A stretch of DNA of 34,491 bases from Gordonia tangerina (lineage in GTDB: Bacteria > Actinomycetota > Actinomycetes > Mycobacteriales > Mycobacteriaceae), in NCBI RefSeq assembly GCF_021556435.1, contig NZ_JAKGCU010000036.1, positions 1-34,491 of the forward strand. Reading direction: 5' to 3'. Shown here piece after piece: positions 7,466 to 15,654 of the stretch; the stretch's first letter is position 1; each line of letters starts with the position of its first letter. The position numbers and the translations under genes were made by a program. The notes beneath the pieces were generated by a model. It did no database searches. It was not told where the DNA came from and worked only from the letters and a program-made list of their open reading frames with translations.

Positions 7466-8470
7466 TCACGGTTCCTCCGGCGGCGAGTCGTCGTGGGATC
7501 GCGCGTCGTCACGCTCGTGCCGACCGAACTTCACATCGATCTCCTGGAATCCTTTGTGGCGCTGCGCCTGCGCTTGTGCCTGATACGCGGCTCGATCACC
7601 CCGGGTCAGTACCACGTTGTCGGTGAACGGCGTCAACAGCGACCGCGGGTACAGGCGATCCACGCGCACTGCGTTGATCTCCATGCACACCACGGCCATC
7701 ACCGATGCCAGGTACAGAAAGGCGAGCAGACCCAGCACAACGGCGAACACCCCGTTGGTGGCGCTGGCGTTTGCGATGACGCGTTGGACGAACACGCTGC
7801 CAAAGGTCTGCAACGCCTGCCATCCGATCGCGGCGACGATCGCGCCGGGCAGCACGTCACGAACACTCACGTCGCGGGCGGTGCCGAACCGGAATCCGAC
7901 CACGAAGACCCCCGCATACAGGATCACTGGCCCCACGATCGCCAGCACACGACCGTTACCGACGAGGTCGATGGAGGCAATGACACCGTTGAGGACGGTC
8001 AGTCCGATGACTGCCAGCCCCACCGTCGACAGCAACATCGCACCTTTGAGTCGCGCCTGGATCGGATTGGGTCGTTCGTTGCGCGGCACCGCCCACACGA
8101 TGTTCATCGCATTCTGGATGGCGACGGACACCCCGAGCGCGCCATAGATCGCACTCACCACACCGATGGTCACCGCGGTCGCCGACCCGCTGAGTTGGCC
8201 CTGCTCGCCCAACTGTTCACCGACCACCGGGATCTGCGAGAGCGCCGAATCGACAATCTGCCTCTGGAGTTCAGGATTGCCCTCGAGGACAAAACCGAGC
8301 ACCGAGGTGAACACCAGCATCAGCGGGAACAGCGAGATGAAACCGTAGTAGGTGATCAGTGCGGCAAGGTAGCCGCCCTGATCGTCGAAGAATTTGTACG
8401 CGACAGCGAGGGGATACCCCGTCTTGGGGTAGCGACGCTGGAAGCCGTCGATGCGCGCCGCCACCGACAC
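7466..8470 (-). CDS. YihY/BrkB-family inner membrane protein
   Basis: 334 residues with about six membrane helices between residues 30 and 275. The family signature is the early GGYLAALITYYGFISLFPLM segment followed by a TSVLGFVLEG turn. Despite old names (RNase BN, serum resistance), members are membrane proteins of uncertain role. The last 55 residues are a hydrophilic, Gln/Arg/Asp-rich tail predicted to be cytosolic. The GTG start follows AAAGGTGG with good spacing. It has a long (about 260-base) leader behind the promoter at 8738-8766. The function is not known. Confidence 0.88.
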   Translation of the reverse strand: MSVAARIDGFQRRYPKTGYPLAVAYKFFDDQGGYLAALITYYGFISLFPLMLVFTSVLGFVLEGNPELQRQIVDSALSQIPVVGEQLGEQGQLSGSATAVTIGVVSAIYGALGVSVAIQNAMNIVWAVPRNERPNPIQARLKGAMLLSTVGLAVIGLTVLNGVIASIDLVGNGRVLAIVGPVILYAGVFVVGFRFGTARDVSVRDVLPGAIVAAIGWQALQTFGSVFVQRVIANASATNGVFAVVLGLLAFLYLASVMAVVCMEINAVRVDRLYPRSLLTPFTDNVVLTRGDRAAYQAQAQAQRHKGFQEIDVKFGRHERDDARSHDDSPPEEP

Positions 8471-8737
8471 CCTGCGCCACCTTTCGTCGAACCCAGAGAC
8501 CTGATCCGGTCGGCTGGTTCGTTACGCCGGGCGGCTCCGCTGCGGTGAGTGTATGTCCTTCACTATGTCGACGCACGGCACACGCCGAGTGTCTCGGGTA
8601 GAGCCGATCAACGCCTGACCGCACCTCCCGGGTCGTGCGCCGGTGCGGCTGCCGATGTGTGAACTCGATGAGCAGGTGGGCCGCCAGCTCCAGCTTCTCG
8701 CATGAACCCCAAGGCGTCTGCGACTTCGCACGCGTCG
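8471..8737 (-). other. long leader or small-RNA candidate, no clear gene
   Basis: About 265 bases lie between the promoter at 8738-8766 and the YihY start, with no convincing protein. The minus strand offers only a 31-codon frame starting at 8704 (MREAGAGG...), without a strong ribosome site. Short GC-rich inverted repeats, such as GCGGCTCCGC near 8530, could fold. It may be an untranslated leader, a small RNA, or a decayed gene. Confidence 0.35.
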
Positions 8738-8766
8738 CTTATCACTTGTTGCAGCATCACTGTCAA
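8738..8766 (-). promoter_or_regulatory. near-consensus sigma-A promoter
   Basis: On the minus strand a perfect TTGACA (8766-8761) is followed by a 17-base spacer and GATAAG (8743-8738). It starts just after the stop of the alpha/beta-hydrolase gene and points at the YihY gene. Such a good match is unusual in GC-rich actinobacterial DNA. Confidence 0.6.
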
Positions 8767-8781
8767 GCGCGATCGCCGGCG

Positions 8782-9693
8782 TCACGCCAATGCACCGACC
8801 AAGAAATCGACTTCGTCTGCGAGCGCCTTCTGCTGCCACGGACCGAGATACACATCGAAGTGGTCGACGGGATACTCCAGCACGGTGGTTGGGCCGCCGG
8901 CGCGACGGGCCGCCCTGCGGGCGGCGTGTGGGGGAGCCACTCGGTCCTCGCTGCCGATCTGCACGAGCGTCGGACAGGTGATCTTCGGCGCGTGTGTGAC
9001 CGGCCGGTTGAACGCAACCTCCAGCGAGGTTCGCGCACACACCTCATTGCGCCAAGTGGGGCCACCGATGGCCTCATAACCCTCCAGCGCGCCGGGAGCG
9101 GCGAGCACAGCGAGCGAGCCCGGCTGCGCAGCCAGCGGGATCTGATGCGGCGAGCCGCCGGTCAGCGTCTGAAGCACGTCCCGCAGTCCGTGGCCGATCA
9201 GCTTGAGCGGCGCAACCGGTCCGGCGCAGCGAGCGATCTGCCACACCGCCGCCGCGCCGTCAGGTGCAGGCACGAGTGACACCACCGCGGCGACCCGCGG
9301 GTCGACTGCCGCGACGGCAAGGACGTGGCCACCTGAGTAGGAGGTGCCCCAGAGCGCGATCCGGTCGGGGTCGACACTCCGCAGCCGGCGGGCCGCGTCG
9401 ACGGCGGCGTGGTAGTCCTGACGCTGCCTCCGGTAGGACACGGCTTGGCGAGATGTGCCGTCGGACGCGCCGAAGCCGCGGTAGTCGAATACGAGCGAGT
9501 CGATGCCGGCGTCGGCGAAACCCTCCGCGAAATCGAGCAAGGCGGTGTCACGCGTTCCGCCGAAGCCGTGTCCGATCACCACACACGGCCGCCTCCCTTT
9601 CCTGGCGAGGCCATCGGAGGTGGCTCGCACATGCCATGCGGCACAGCGCACCCCATGGCTGGTGAACGTGATGTCGGAACGCAGGGCACTCAT
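8782..9693 (-). CDS. alpha/beta hydrolase (probable esterase)
   Basis: 303 residues from the ATG at 9693, whose ATGA overlaps the stop of the monooxygenase gene, so translation is coupled. Motifs of the fold are the oxyanion loop GHGFGGTRD (about residue 47), the nucleophile elbow LWGTSYSGGH (about 123), the acid in GSEDRVAPP and the histidine in PVDHFDVY near the C terminus. No signal peptide is seen. Coupling to a Baeyer-Villiger monooxygenase suggests that it hydrolyses the ester or lactone that enzyme makes; this is inference from context. The open frame extends 38 codons upstream within the monooxygenase gene, but that part does not look like the domain. Confidence 0.86.
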   Translation of the reverse strand: MSALRSDITFTSHGVRCAAWHVRATSDGLARKGRRPCVVIGHGFGGTRDTALLDFAEGFADAGIDSLVFDYRGFGASDGTSRQAVSYRRQRQDYHAAVDAARRLRSVDPDRIALWGTSYSGGHVLAVAAVDPRVAAVVSLVPAPDGAAAVWQIARCAGPVAPLKLIGHGLRDVLQTLTGGSPHQIPLAAQPGSLAVLAAPGALEGYEAIGGPTWRNEVCARTSLEVAFNRPVTHAPKITCPTLVQIGSEDRVAPPHAARRAARRAGGPTTVLEYPVDHFDVYLGPWQQKALADEVDFLVGALA

Positions 9694-11192
9694 GATGCGA
9701 CAGCGGCGGTCTCGAGCCGAGTCGACTCGAACTTCAGCGCGGGGTCGGCGACCGGGCCGTGCTCGAGACGCTCGATGTCGGCCTCGTAAGCCATCTTGAC
9801 GGTCCACGGTCCGGCGGTTCCGGCCTTCGGAAACGTCCCGATACGCCGCTGCACGTATCCCGAGCTCATGTCGAGCAGCGGAGTACGCTCCATCGTCGAG
9901 TCGGTCAGCACGGGGGTCACGACGTCCATACCGTGCTCGTCCATGTGAGCGAGGAGCCGCATCATATGGGTGCAGATGAGGTCCACCTTCAAGGTCCAGG
10001 CGATGTTGGTGTATCCGATCGCGAACACGAAATTGGGGACACCACTGAGCATCATCGCCTTGTACACGACCGTGTCGGACACATCGACCTGCTCGCCGTC
10101 GACGCTCAGGTCGATGCCGCCGAACGGCATGATGTCGAGACCGGTGGCGGTGACGATGATGTCGGCGTCGAGGTGCTGTCCCGATGTCAGCGCGATGCCG
10201 GTCTCGGTGAAGGCATCGATGTGGTCGGTGACCACCGAGGCCTTACCGGATGAGATCGCAGTGAACAGATCACCGTTGGGCACCATGCACAGGCGCTGAT
10301 CCCACGGGTCGTAGCTCGGGTTGAAATGTGTGTCGACGTCGTAGCCCTTGGGTAGGCGCCGCTTCACGTCGGCCATCAGCAGCTTGCGAACGACCTTCGG
10401 CGCGCGCTTGCTCGCCTTGAAGATGCCCCGGTTGAGTGCGATGTTCTTGCGCCGGATGATTCGGTAGGCCTTGTCGGGCCCGACCAGCTTGTTCATCGTG
10501 TTCGCGATCACGTCTTCGCCGGGCAGGGACAGGACATAACTCGGGGAGCGCTGCAACATCGTGACGTGGGCGGCCTGTGCGGCCATCGCCGGGATCAGGG
10601 TGACCGCGGTGGCGCCGCTGCCGATCACCACCACCTTCTTACCTGTGTAATCGAGATCGTCGGGCCAGTGCTGGGGGTGGATGACCTGGCCGCGGAAGGT
10701 GTCACGGCCCGGGAACTCAGGTGTGTAGCCCGCCTCGTAGTTGTAGTAACCGGTCCCGGAGTAGATGAATCGCGCTGTGTACGTTATGGGGTCGCCGGTC
10801 TCGGCGTCGGTGGTGCGGATCGTCCAACGTCCGGTGGCCGAGTCGAAGTCGGCGCCGTCAACCTTGGCGTTGTAGCGGATGTGCGCGCGGATGCCGTTCT
10901 CGTCGACGGCCTCGTTCAGGTAATCGAGAATGACGTGCGCGTCGGCGATGGACTGTCGGTGTGTCCACGGCTTGAAACCGAATCCGAAGGATGGCATGTC
11001 CGAATCGGAGCGGATGCCGGGGTACCGGAAGAGGTCCCAGGTACCACCGAGTGCCGAACGACCCTCGAGGATCGCAAACGACGTGGACGGACGCTTTGTC
11101 TTGAGATGGTAGGCGGCTCCGATGCCGGAGATACCGGCGCCGATGATGACGACGTCAAAGTCGGTGTCGGTGGGCGGTGTGGTGGGGACCAT
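9690..11192 (-). CDS. EthA-like flavin-containing (Baeyer-Villiger) monooxygenase
   Basis: 500 residues. FAD-binding GAGISG lies at 18-23, then RYPGIRSDSDM at 56-66, the Baeyer-Villiger fingerprint FRGQVIHPQHWP at 166-177, and a second, NADPH-binding GSGATA at 191-196. Stretches such as YDPWDQRLCMVPNGDLF closely recall mycobacterial EthA, which oxidises ketones to esters and activates thioamide prodrugs. The reaction is insertion of oxygen next to a carbonyl using NADPH and O2. It is the first gene of a two-gene unit with an alpha/beta hydrolase. EthA itself is controlled by a TetR protein (EthR), whereas here the divergent neighbour is a PucR-type regulator. The natural substrate is unknown. 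Confidence 0.9.
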   Translation of the reverse strand: MVPTTPPTDTDFDVVIIGAGISGIGAAYHLKTKRPSTSFAILEGRSALGGTWDLFRYPGIRSDSDMPSFGFGFKPWTHRQSIADAHVILDYLNEAVDENGIRAHIRYNAKVDGADFDSATGRWTIRTTDAETGDPITYTARFIYSGTGYYNYEAGYTPEFPGRDTFRGQVIHPQHWPDDLDYTGKKVVVIGSGATAVTLIPAMAAQAAHVTMLQRSPSYVLSLPGEDVIANTMNKLVGPDKAYRIIRRKNIALNRGIFKASKRAPKVVRKLLMADVKRRLPKGYDVDTHFNPSYDPWDQRLCMVPNGDLFTAISSGKASVVTDHIDAFTETGIALTSGQHLDADIIVTATGLDIMPFGGIDLSVDGEQVDVSDTVVYKAMMLSGVPNFVFAIGYTNIAWTLKVDLICTHMMRLLAHMDEHGMDVVTPVLTDSTMERTPLLDMSSGYVQRRIGTFPKAGTAGPWTVKMAYEADIERLEHGPVADPALKFESTRLETAAVAS

Positions 11193-11293
11193 CGCAAGGC
11201 TCCTTTGTGATCTCCGTCGATCGTGACCGTCATCACGGTATGGGAACCAAGGACCGCGATCTATGGTGGTTCACACATTGATTGCGTCCCTCT

Positions 11294-12583
11294 ATGGAAG
11301 ATCCGACATATGCTGGGTTGATGGCTGATGTCGACGTCTCACTGATCAGCGACATCGCCGGGCGCATGCTCGAGGAACTCGACGATCTGGTCGACGCGAT
11401 GAATGAGTCCGTTTCCGAGATCGTGCCCAGTCTCGCCGCAGATCGTGCCATCACCGAGGAGATGTCTGCGAGCAATCGGGCCAACATCGAGAATGTACTG
11501 CGAAACCTGCGTGACGACCCGAGCGGCCCACTGCCGGACACACCGCCGACCGAGGCTCGCGAGATCCTGCGCACAGTTGTGCGCCGTGGGCTGGAGCTCG
11601 ATGTGATGTTTCAGTCGTACCGGCGTGGACAGACCGCGGTGTGGCAGCGTTTCATGCAGATCGCGCCGATGGTCGTGCCCCCGGGCCCGGAACTCGTCGC
11701 CGTCATCGAGCGATTCGCCGAGGCGATGTTCACCTATGTCGACCGGGTCCTGCTCGATCTGGTGGCCGAGGCGCAACGACTGCGCGAAGAGATGCTCGGG
11801 GGCGCACTCGCCCGGCGGACCGAGACCGTCCGGCTGATCTTGGACGGCGCACCGATCGACGAGCGGGTCGCGACGGGACGGCTGGGCTACGAGGTCGCAC
11901 GTGACCACACCGCAGTGGTGTTGTGGCTCGACGATCCGGTCGGAGATGACGGCACCCTGGAATCGGTTGCGGCATCTCTGGCCCGTGCCTTGGGGGCTCG
12001 ACCACCGCTGAACATCTCCGCAGGCGTTCGCACGATGTGGGCGTGGTTACCGAGGGAAGGCGACGCAACCGTCGATCGCCTCCGCGATGCGGCAAATGCG
12101 GCACCCACGGGCGTACGAGTTGCCGTCGGGCCCACCCGCTGGGGGCTAGCGGGATTCCGGTCGTCGCACGCGGACGCCCTGGTCGTCGAGCAACTGGTCG
12201 CCGAGAATGCGGGTGGCGACCGTCTGGTCACCTTCGGTGACATCGCACCCATCGCGGCTCTGGCGCGTGACGAACGGGCCGCCAGTCAGCTCGTCTCCGA
12301 CACGCTGGGTGCACTCGCCGCCGACGGCGAGCGTGCCGACCGTCTGCGCACAACGCTGCGGGTGTATCTGTCCGAGGCCGACAACGCGTCGACAACGGCG
12401 GAACGCCTGCACACGCATCGCAACACCATCTTGCAACGCGTCGGCAAGGCGACCGAATTGCTCGGGCACCCGCCCGGCGAACGCCGATTGGCGGTCATGA
12501 CCGCGCTCGACATCGTCCATTTTCTCGGCCCGCGCGTCCTACCGGGCGGGCCGCCCACTACGACGGCTACTCAATGGGGGTGA
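11294..12583 (+). CDS. PucR/CdaR-family transcriptional regulator
   Basis: About 429 residues. The C-terminal helix-turn-helix (about 350-400, LRVYLSEADNASTTAERLHT then HRNTILQRVGKATELL) is the HTH_30 domain of PucR/CdaR proteins. The middle (about 165-300) has the GGDEF-like fold often present, and the N-terminal 150 residues are helical and probably sense a ligand (RsbT co-antagonist-like). The ATG at 11294 is chosen; a TTG at 11282 or an ATG at 11321 are alternatives, and none has a clear ribosome site. Divergence from the monooxygenase/hydrolase pair, with about 100 bases shared, suggests it regulates them. Confidence 0.85.
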   Translation: MEDPTYAGLMADVDVSLISDIAGRMLEELDDLVDAMNESVSEIVPSLAADRAITEEMSASNRANIENVLRNLRDDPSGPLPDTPPTEAREILRTVVRRGLELDVMFQSYRRGQTAVWQRFMQIAPMVVPPGPELVAVIERFAEAMFTYVDRVLLDLVAEAQRLREEMLGGALARRTETVRLILDGAPIDERVATGRLGYEVARDHTAVVLWLDDPVGDDGTLESVAASLARALGARPPLNISAGVRTMWAWLPREGDATVDRLRDAANAAPTGVRVAVGPTRWGLAGFRSSHADALVVEQLVAENAGGDRLVTFGDIAPIAALARDERAASQLVSDTLGALAADGERADRLRTTLRVYLSEADNASTTAERLHTHRNTILQRVGKATELLGHPPGERRLAVMTALDIVHFLGPRVLPGGPPTTTATQWG

Positions 12584-12629
12584 CCGCAGCTGCGCGAATG
12601 ACGTCATGATGAACTTTGGGTTCAGCACA

Positions 12630-12674
12630 TTGACCCCTTACTTCGACGTATGTGAATATTGACGCATGTCGAAT
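12630..12674 (+). promoter_or_regulatory. arsR promoter with overlapping ArsR operator
   Basis: TTGACC (12630-12635) and a TA-rich -10 region (within 12654-12660) place transcription near the ATG at 12666, so the gene is probably leaderless. A 32-bp imperfect palindrome (12643-12674, 12 of 16 pairs) covers the -10 region and start codon. Its right half, read on the minus strand, is TTCGACATGCGTCAAT, almost the same as the box at 15619-15634. Confidence 0.65.
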
Positions 12675-13031
12675 CAAGAGCTTGTCCTGACCGCCATCGG
12701 GGGCGGTATGACCCCGGAACGGGCGGGGTCGTGGGCGCCGGCGCTGAAGGCGCTCGGGGATCCCGTGCGGCTGCGCCTCCTCGGCGAGGTCGCCGCCTCG
12801 CCCGGTGGCGAAGCGTGCGTCTGTGACATCTCGGGTCCTTTCGATCTGTCGCAGCCGACGATCTCACATCACCTCAAGGTGCTGCGGGAAGCCGGACTGG
12901 TGACCAGCGAACGACGCGCCACGTGGGTGTACTACCGCGTCAACTCCGACGCTTTGGCACAGCTCGCCGCCGTGCTGAGCGACCTCGCGGCCGTGGTGGG
13001 AGAGCCGACATCGTGTGAGGTTGCCGAGTGA
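12666..13031 (+). CDS. arsR: ArsR-family arsenic-responsive repressor
   Basis: 121 residues. The winged HTH occupies about 45-85, with FDLSQPTISHHLKVLREAGL as the recognition region. CVCDIS at about 51-56 matches the CVCDL metal-binding motif of arsenite-sensing ArsR, where the two cysteines coordinate As(III), and a further cysteine lies in the C-terminal TSCEVAE. The start is an ATG at the expected transcription start, so it is probably leaderless. Its stop overlaps the acr3 start (GTGA). Expected role: repress the ars operon until arsenite binds. Confidence 0.92.
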   Translation: MSNQELVLTAIGGGMTPERAGSWAPALKALGDPVRLRLLGEVAASPGGEACVCDISGPFDLSQPTISHHLKVLREAGLVTSERRATWVYYRVNSDALAQLAAVLSDLAAVVGEPTSCEVAE

Positions 13032-14128
13032 GCGCGACAGACACCGCAGTCGCCGGACGGTTGTCGGTCGTGGATCGATTTCTGCCGGTCTGGATCGGGG
13101 CGGCGATGGTGGCCGGCCTGCTGCTCGGTCGGGGCGTCCCCGGTCTCGGCGACGCGCTCGCAGCGGTGGAGATCGACGGAATATCACTGCCGATCGCCCT
13201 CGGCTTGCTGATCATGATGTACCCGGTCCTGGCCAAGGTCCGGTACGACCGACTGGACTCGGTGACCGGAGACCGGCGCCTTCTGATCGGCTCTCTGGTG
13301 TTGAACTGGGTAATCGGCCCGGCGCTGATGTTCACGTTGGCGTGGCTGCTGTTACCGGATCTCCCGGAGTACCGCACGGGTTTGATCATCGTGGGGCTCG
13401 CGAGATGTATCGCGATGGTCATCATCTGGAACGACCTCGCCTGCGGCGATCGCGAGGCGGCCGCCGTCCTCGTCGCGTTGAACTCGATCTTCCAGGTCAT
13501 CATGTTCGCCGTCCTCGGCTGGTTCTATCTCTCGGTGCTGCCCGGATGGCTCGGACTGGAGCAGACCACGATCGATACCTCCCCTTGGCAGATCGCCAAA
13601 TCGGTACTGATCTTCCTCGGCATCCCGCTGCTCGCCGGCTTCGTGACCCGCCGTCTAGGGGAACGCGCCAAGGGCCGGGAATGGTACGAGAGCACGTTCC
13701 TGCCGCGACTGGGACCGTGGGCACTGTACGGACTGCTGTTCACGATCGTCATCCTGTTCGCATTGCAGGGCGAACAGATCACCTCCCAGCCGTGGGATGT
13801 GGTGCGAATCGCGGTGCCGTTGTTGATCTACTTCGCGGTGATGTGGGGCGGCGGTTTCGTCCTCGGCGCGGTGATGGGCCTGGGCTATGCGCGCACCACC
13901 ACATTGGCGTTCACCGCCGCGGGCAACAACTTCGAACTTGCGATCGCGGTCGCGATCGCCACCTACGGCGCTTCGTCCGGTCAGGCGCTGGCCGGAGTGA
14001 TCGGGCCGCTGATCGAGGTCCCGGTGTTGGTGGCGCTCGTCTATGTCTCACTCGCCCTGCGCAACCGCTTCACTGATCTGCGCCAGCCGTCCCTGGATCA
14101 ACCGAAGGAGTCTGTTCGCGATGTCTGA
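13028..14128 (+). CDS. acr3: ACR3-family arsenite efflux permease
   Basis: 366 residues with about ten hydrophobic helices. Diagnostic segments are GLARCIAMVIIWNDLACGD at about residues 125-143, which holds the essential cysteine of ACR3 transporters, and FTAAGNNFELAIAVAIA at about 295-311. It exports arsenite across the inner membrane using the proton gradient. The GTG start overlaps the arsR stop by 4 bases, and its 3' end overlaps arsC by 8 bases, showing a tightly coupled operon. Confidence 0.93.
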   Translation: MSATDTAVAGRLSVVDRFLPVWIGAAMVAGLLLGRGVPGLGDALAAVEIDGISLPIALGLLIMMYPVLAKVRYDRLDSVTGDRRLLIGSLVLNWVIGPALMFTLAWLLLPDLPEYRTGLIIVGLARCIAMVIIWNDLACGDREAAAVLVALNSIFQVIMFAVLGWFYLSVLPGWLGLEQTTIDTSPWQIAKSVLIFLGIPLLAGFVTRRLGERAKGREWYESTFLPRLGPWALYGLLFTIVILFALQGEQITSQPWDVVRIAVPLLIYFAVMWGGGFVLGAVMGLGYARTTTLAFTAAGNNFELAIAVAIATYGASSGQALAGVIGPLIEVPVLVALVYVSLALRNRFTDLRQPSLDQPKESVRDV

Positions 14129-14558
14129 GAAGCCGGCTGAGCAACGGCCCAGCGTGCTGTTCGTCTGTATTCACAACGCCGGCCGCTCCCAGATGGCGGC
14201 GGGCTTCGTCGCGGCGCTGGCCGGCGATCGGATTGAAGTCCGCTCGGCCGGGTCTGCGCCCGCCGAGACCATCAATCCTGCCGCCGTCGATGCGATGGCC
14301 GAGCTCGGCATCGACATCTCGGCCCAATCACCCAAGATCCTGACTTCGGAGACGGTGGAAACCTCCGACGTGGTCATCACCATGGGCTGCGGCGACGCGT
14401 GTCCGGTGTTTCCCGGTGTGCGTTACCGCGATTGGGCTCTCGACGACCCCGCCGGCAAAGGGGTCGACGCGGTGCGGCCGATCCGAGACCGAATTCGCGA
14501 GCTGGTCGTCGAACTCCTCGAAGAGTTCGACACCGCCGGCAAGCAGGCCTCGCGGTGA
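14121..14558 (+). CDS. arsC: arsenate reductase ArsC (low-molecular-weight phosphatase fold)
   Basis: 145 residues from the ATG at 14121, behind GAAGGAG at 14104-14110 and inside the end of acr3. The P-loop CIHNAGRS (about residues 16-23) has the complete CX5R(S/T) pattern. A cysteine pair in MGCGDACPVFPG (about 93-104) lies where thiol-relay ArsC enzymes keep their resolving cysteines, followed by RDWALDDPAGKG with the acid loop. The enzyme should reduce arsenate to arsenite for export by Acr3. The electron donor cannot be read from sequence. Confidence 0.92.
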   Translation: MSEKPAEQRPSVLFVCIHNAGRSQMAAGFVAALAGDRIEVRSAGSAPAETINPAAVDAMAELGIDISAQSPKILTSETVETSDVVITMGCGDACPVFPGVRYRDWALDDPAGKGVDAVRPIRDRIRELVVELLEEFDTAGKQASR

Positions 14559-14971
14559 GTCAACCGCGGTCGGTGCTGTTCGTCTGTGTCAGCAATCGGG
14601 GCAAATCGGTGATGGCCGAAGGCCTTGCACGGACGTTCGTCGGAGGATCCATCGCCGCTTCCTCGGCGGGAACCGCGGCCAAGATCGGTGCTGCGCCCAA
14701 TGATCTGTCGGCGGAGGCGCTCGCCGAGGTCGGCGCCGACATCACCGGACATACACCTCGTCAACTCACCGACGAACTCATGCGATCCGTGGACATGACT
14801 GTCATGGTCGGAACGTCGGCCGTGATCGATGCACCGGAAGGCATCGTGGTCGAGGTGTGGGAAATCGACGAACCGTCGTTGCACGGCATCGACGGGATCG
14901 AAAGGATGAGACGCATCCGCGACGAGTTGATCGATCGGATCAAAGACCTGTCGCGACGACTCGCTTCCTGA
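14555..14971 (+). CDS. second ArsC-like low-molecular-weight phosphatase-fold protein
   Basis: 138 residues from a GTG that overlaps the arsC stop (GTGA). The P-loop reads CVSNRGKS (about 10-17), so the position normally held by the phosphate-binding arginine of CX5R is lysine. The C-terminal resolving cysteines of its neighbour are absent. An acidic EIDEPS motif occupies the acid-loop place. These features recall actinobacterial arsenate-mycothiol transferases, which transfer arsenate to mycothiol instead of using an internal cysteine relay. That assignment comes from memory of the family and is not verified. It is the last gene of the arsR operon. Confidence 0.78.
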   Translation: MSQPRSVLFVCVSNRGKSVMAEGLARTFVGGSIAASSAGTAAKIGAAPNDLSAEALAEVGADITGHTPRQLTDELMRSVDMTVMVGTSAVIDAPEGIVVEVWEIDEPSLHGIDGIERMRRIRDELIDRIKDLSRRLAS

Positions 14972-15025
14972 TCCGGGCGGTGGAGCAGATGGCCGCCACC
15001 GCGGGCATCCGCTCCACTCATCAGG

Positions 15026-15553
15026 TCAGCAACACGCGGCCCGGGTATCGGCCGAGCTGTCGGCGGCCACGGCGTCGCTACTGCAACAGACCGAATCGCA
15101 AGTGATCTGCTCCGTGACGTCGTTCTGCGCCGGGCCGGCCTGCCTCGAATCGTTGTGCGCCAACTGTTTGGGGCTGTCACCGAACCGATCGGCGTCGGCG
15201 AGCACGGTGTAGACCTCCCACTTCTCCTCACCCGGGCCGGTCACCCACACCTTGTCCTGCGTGGCGAAACAACAGGTGGTGTTCATCTCCTCGTCGGTGA
15301 AAAGACCTGCGCTCGAGAGCCGCTCGATCTCGGCATGCACCTGCTCACTCGTCTCGACTTCCACGCCCAGATGGTTGATCGAGCCACCCCGCCCGGGGTT
15401 CTCCAGAAGTACCAGCTTCAACGGCGGATCGGCGATGGCGAAGTTCGCGTATCCCGGCTTGAGCTTCGCCGGTGCAGTGTCGAACAGCTTCGAGTAGAAC
15501 TCGACAGCTTGATCCACATCGTCGACGTTCAGAGCGAGTTGCATGCGGGACAT
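15026..15553 (-). CDS. CadI/ArsI-family metal-resistance glyoxalase-fold protein
   Basis: 175 residues. Residues 1-120 form one vicinal-oxygen-chelate module: MSRMQLALNVDDVDQAVEFY, NHLGVEVE (about 60), TTCCFATQDKVWVTGPGEE (about 92-110) and KWEVYTV. The paired cysteines in TTCC match the arsenic-binding pair of the C-As lyase ArsI. However, position 5 is Gln where ArsI has a metal-binding His, as I recall for mycobacterial CadI. The tail (about 130-175) holds CDSVCC and a terminal ACC, likely metal-binding. It is convergent with the arsC genes and divergent from a second arsR, and the shared intergenic region carries ArsR boxes. Lyase activity is therefore uncertain. Confidence 0.88.
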   Translation of the reverse strand: MSRMQLALNVDDVDQAVEFYSKLFDTAPAKLKPGYANFAIADPPLKLVLLENPGRGGSINHLGVEVETSEQVHAEIERLSSAGLFTDEEMNTTCCFATQDKVWVTGPGEEKWEVYTVLADADRFGDSPKQLAHNDSRQAGPAQNDVTEQITCDSVCCSSDAVAADSSADTRAACC

Positions 15554-15575
15554 GACCTACCACCAATCTGGAGTG

Positions 15576-15634
15576 AGACATATATCGAATTACCGGACAG
15601 AATCCAGAGTGCCACCTTTTCGACATATGTCAAT
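15576..15634. promoter_or_regulatory. paired ArsR boxes between cadI/arsI and arsR2
   Basis: TTCGACATATGTCAAT lies at 15619-15634. A second copy reads on the minus strand as TTCGATATATGTC at 15589-15577, matching 12 of 13. The boxes lie between the divergent starts at 15553 and 15655, so one regulator can control both genes. The motif recurs at 12643-12674. Confidence 0.7.
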
Positions 15635-15654
15635 ACACCGCGTAGGGTGAGTGG

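Noticed and set aside
7340..8548. 402-codon plus-strand frame opposite the YihY gene
   Set aside because: It is antisense to a clear membrane-protein gene, rich in His/Arg/Gln, and shows no domain character; a shadow of GC-rich codon use.
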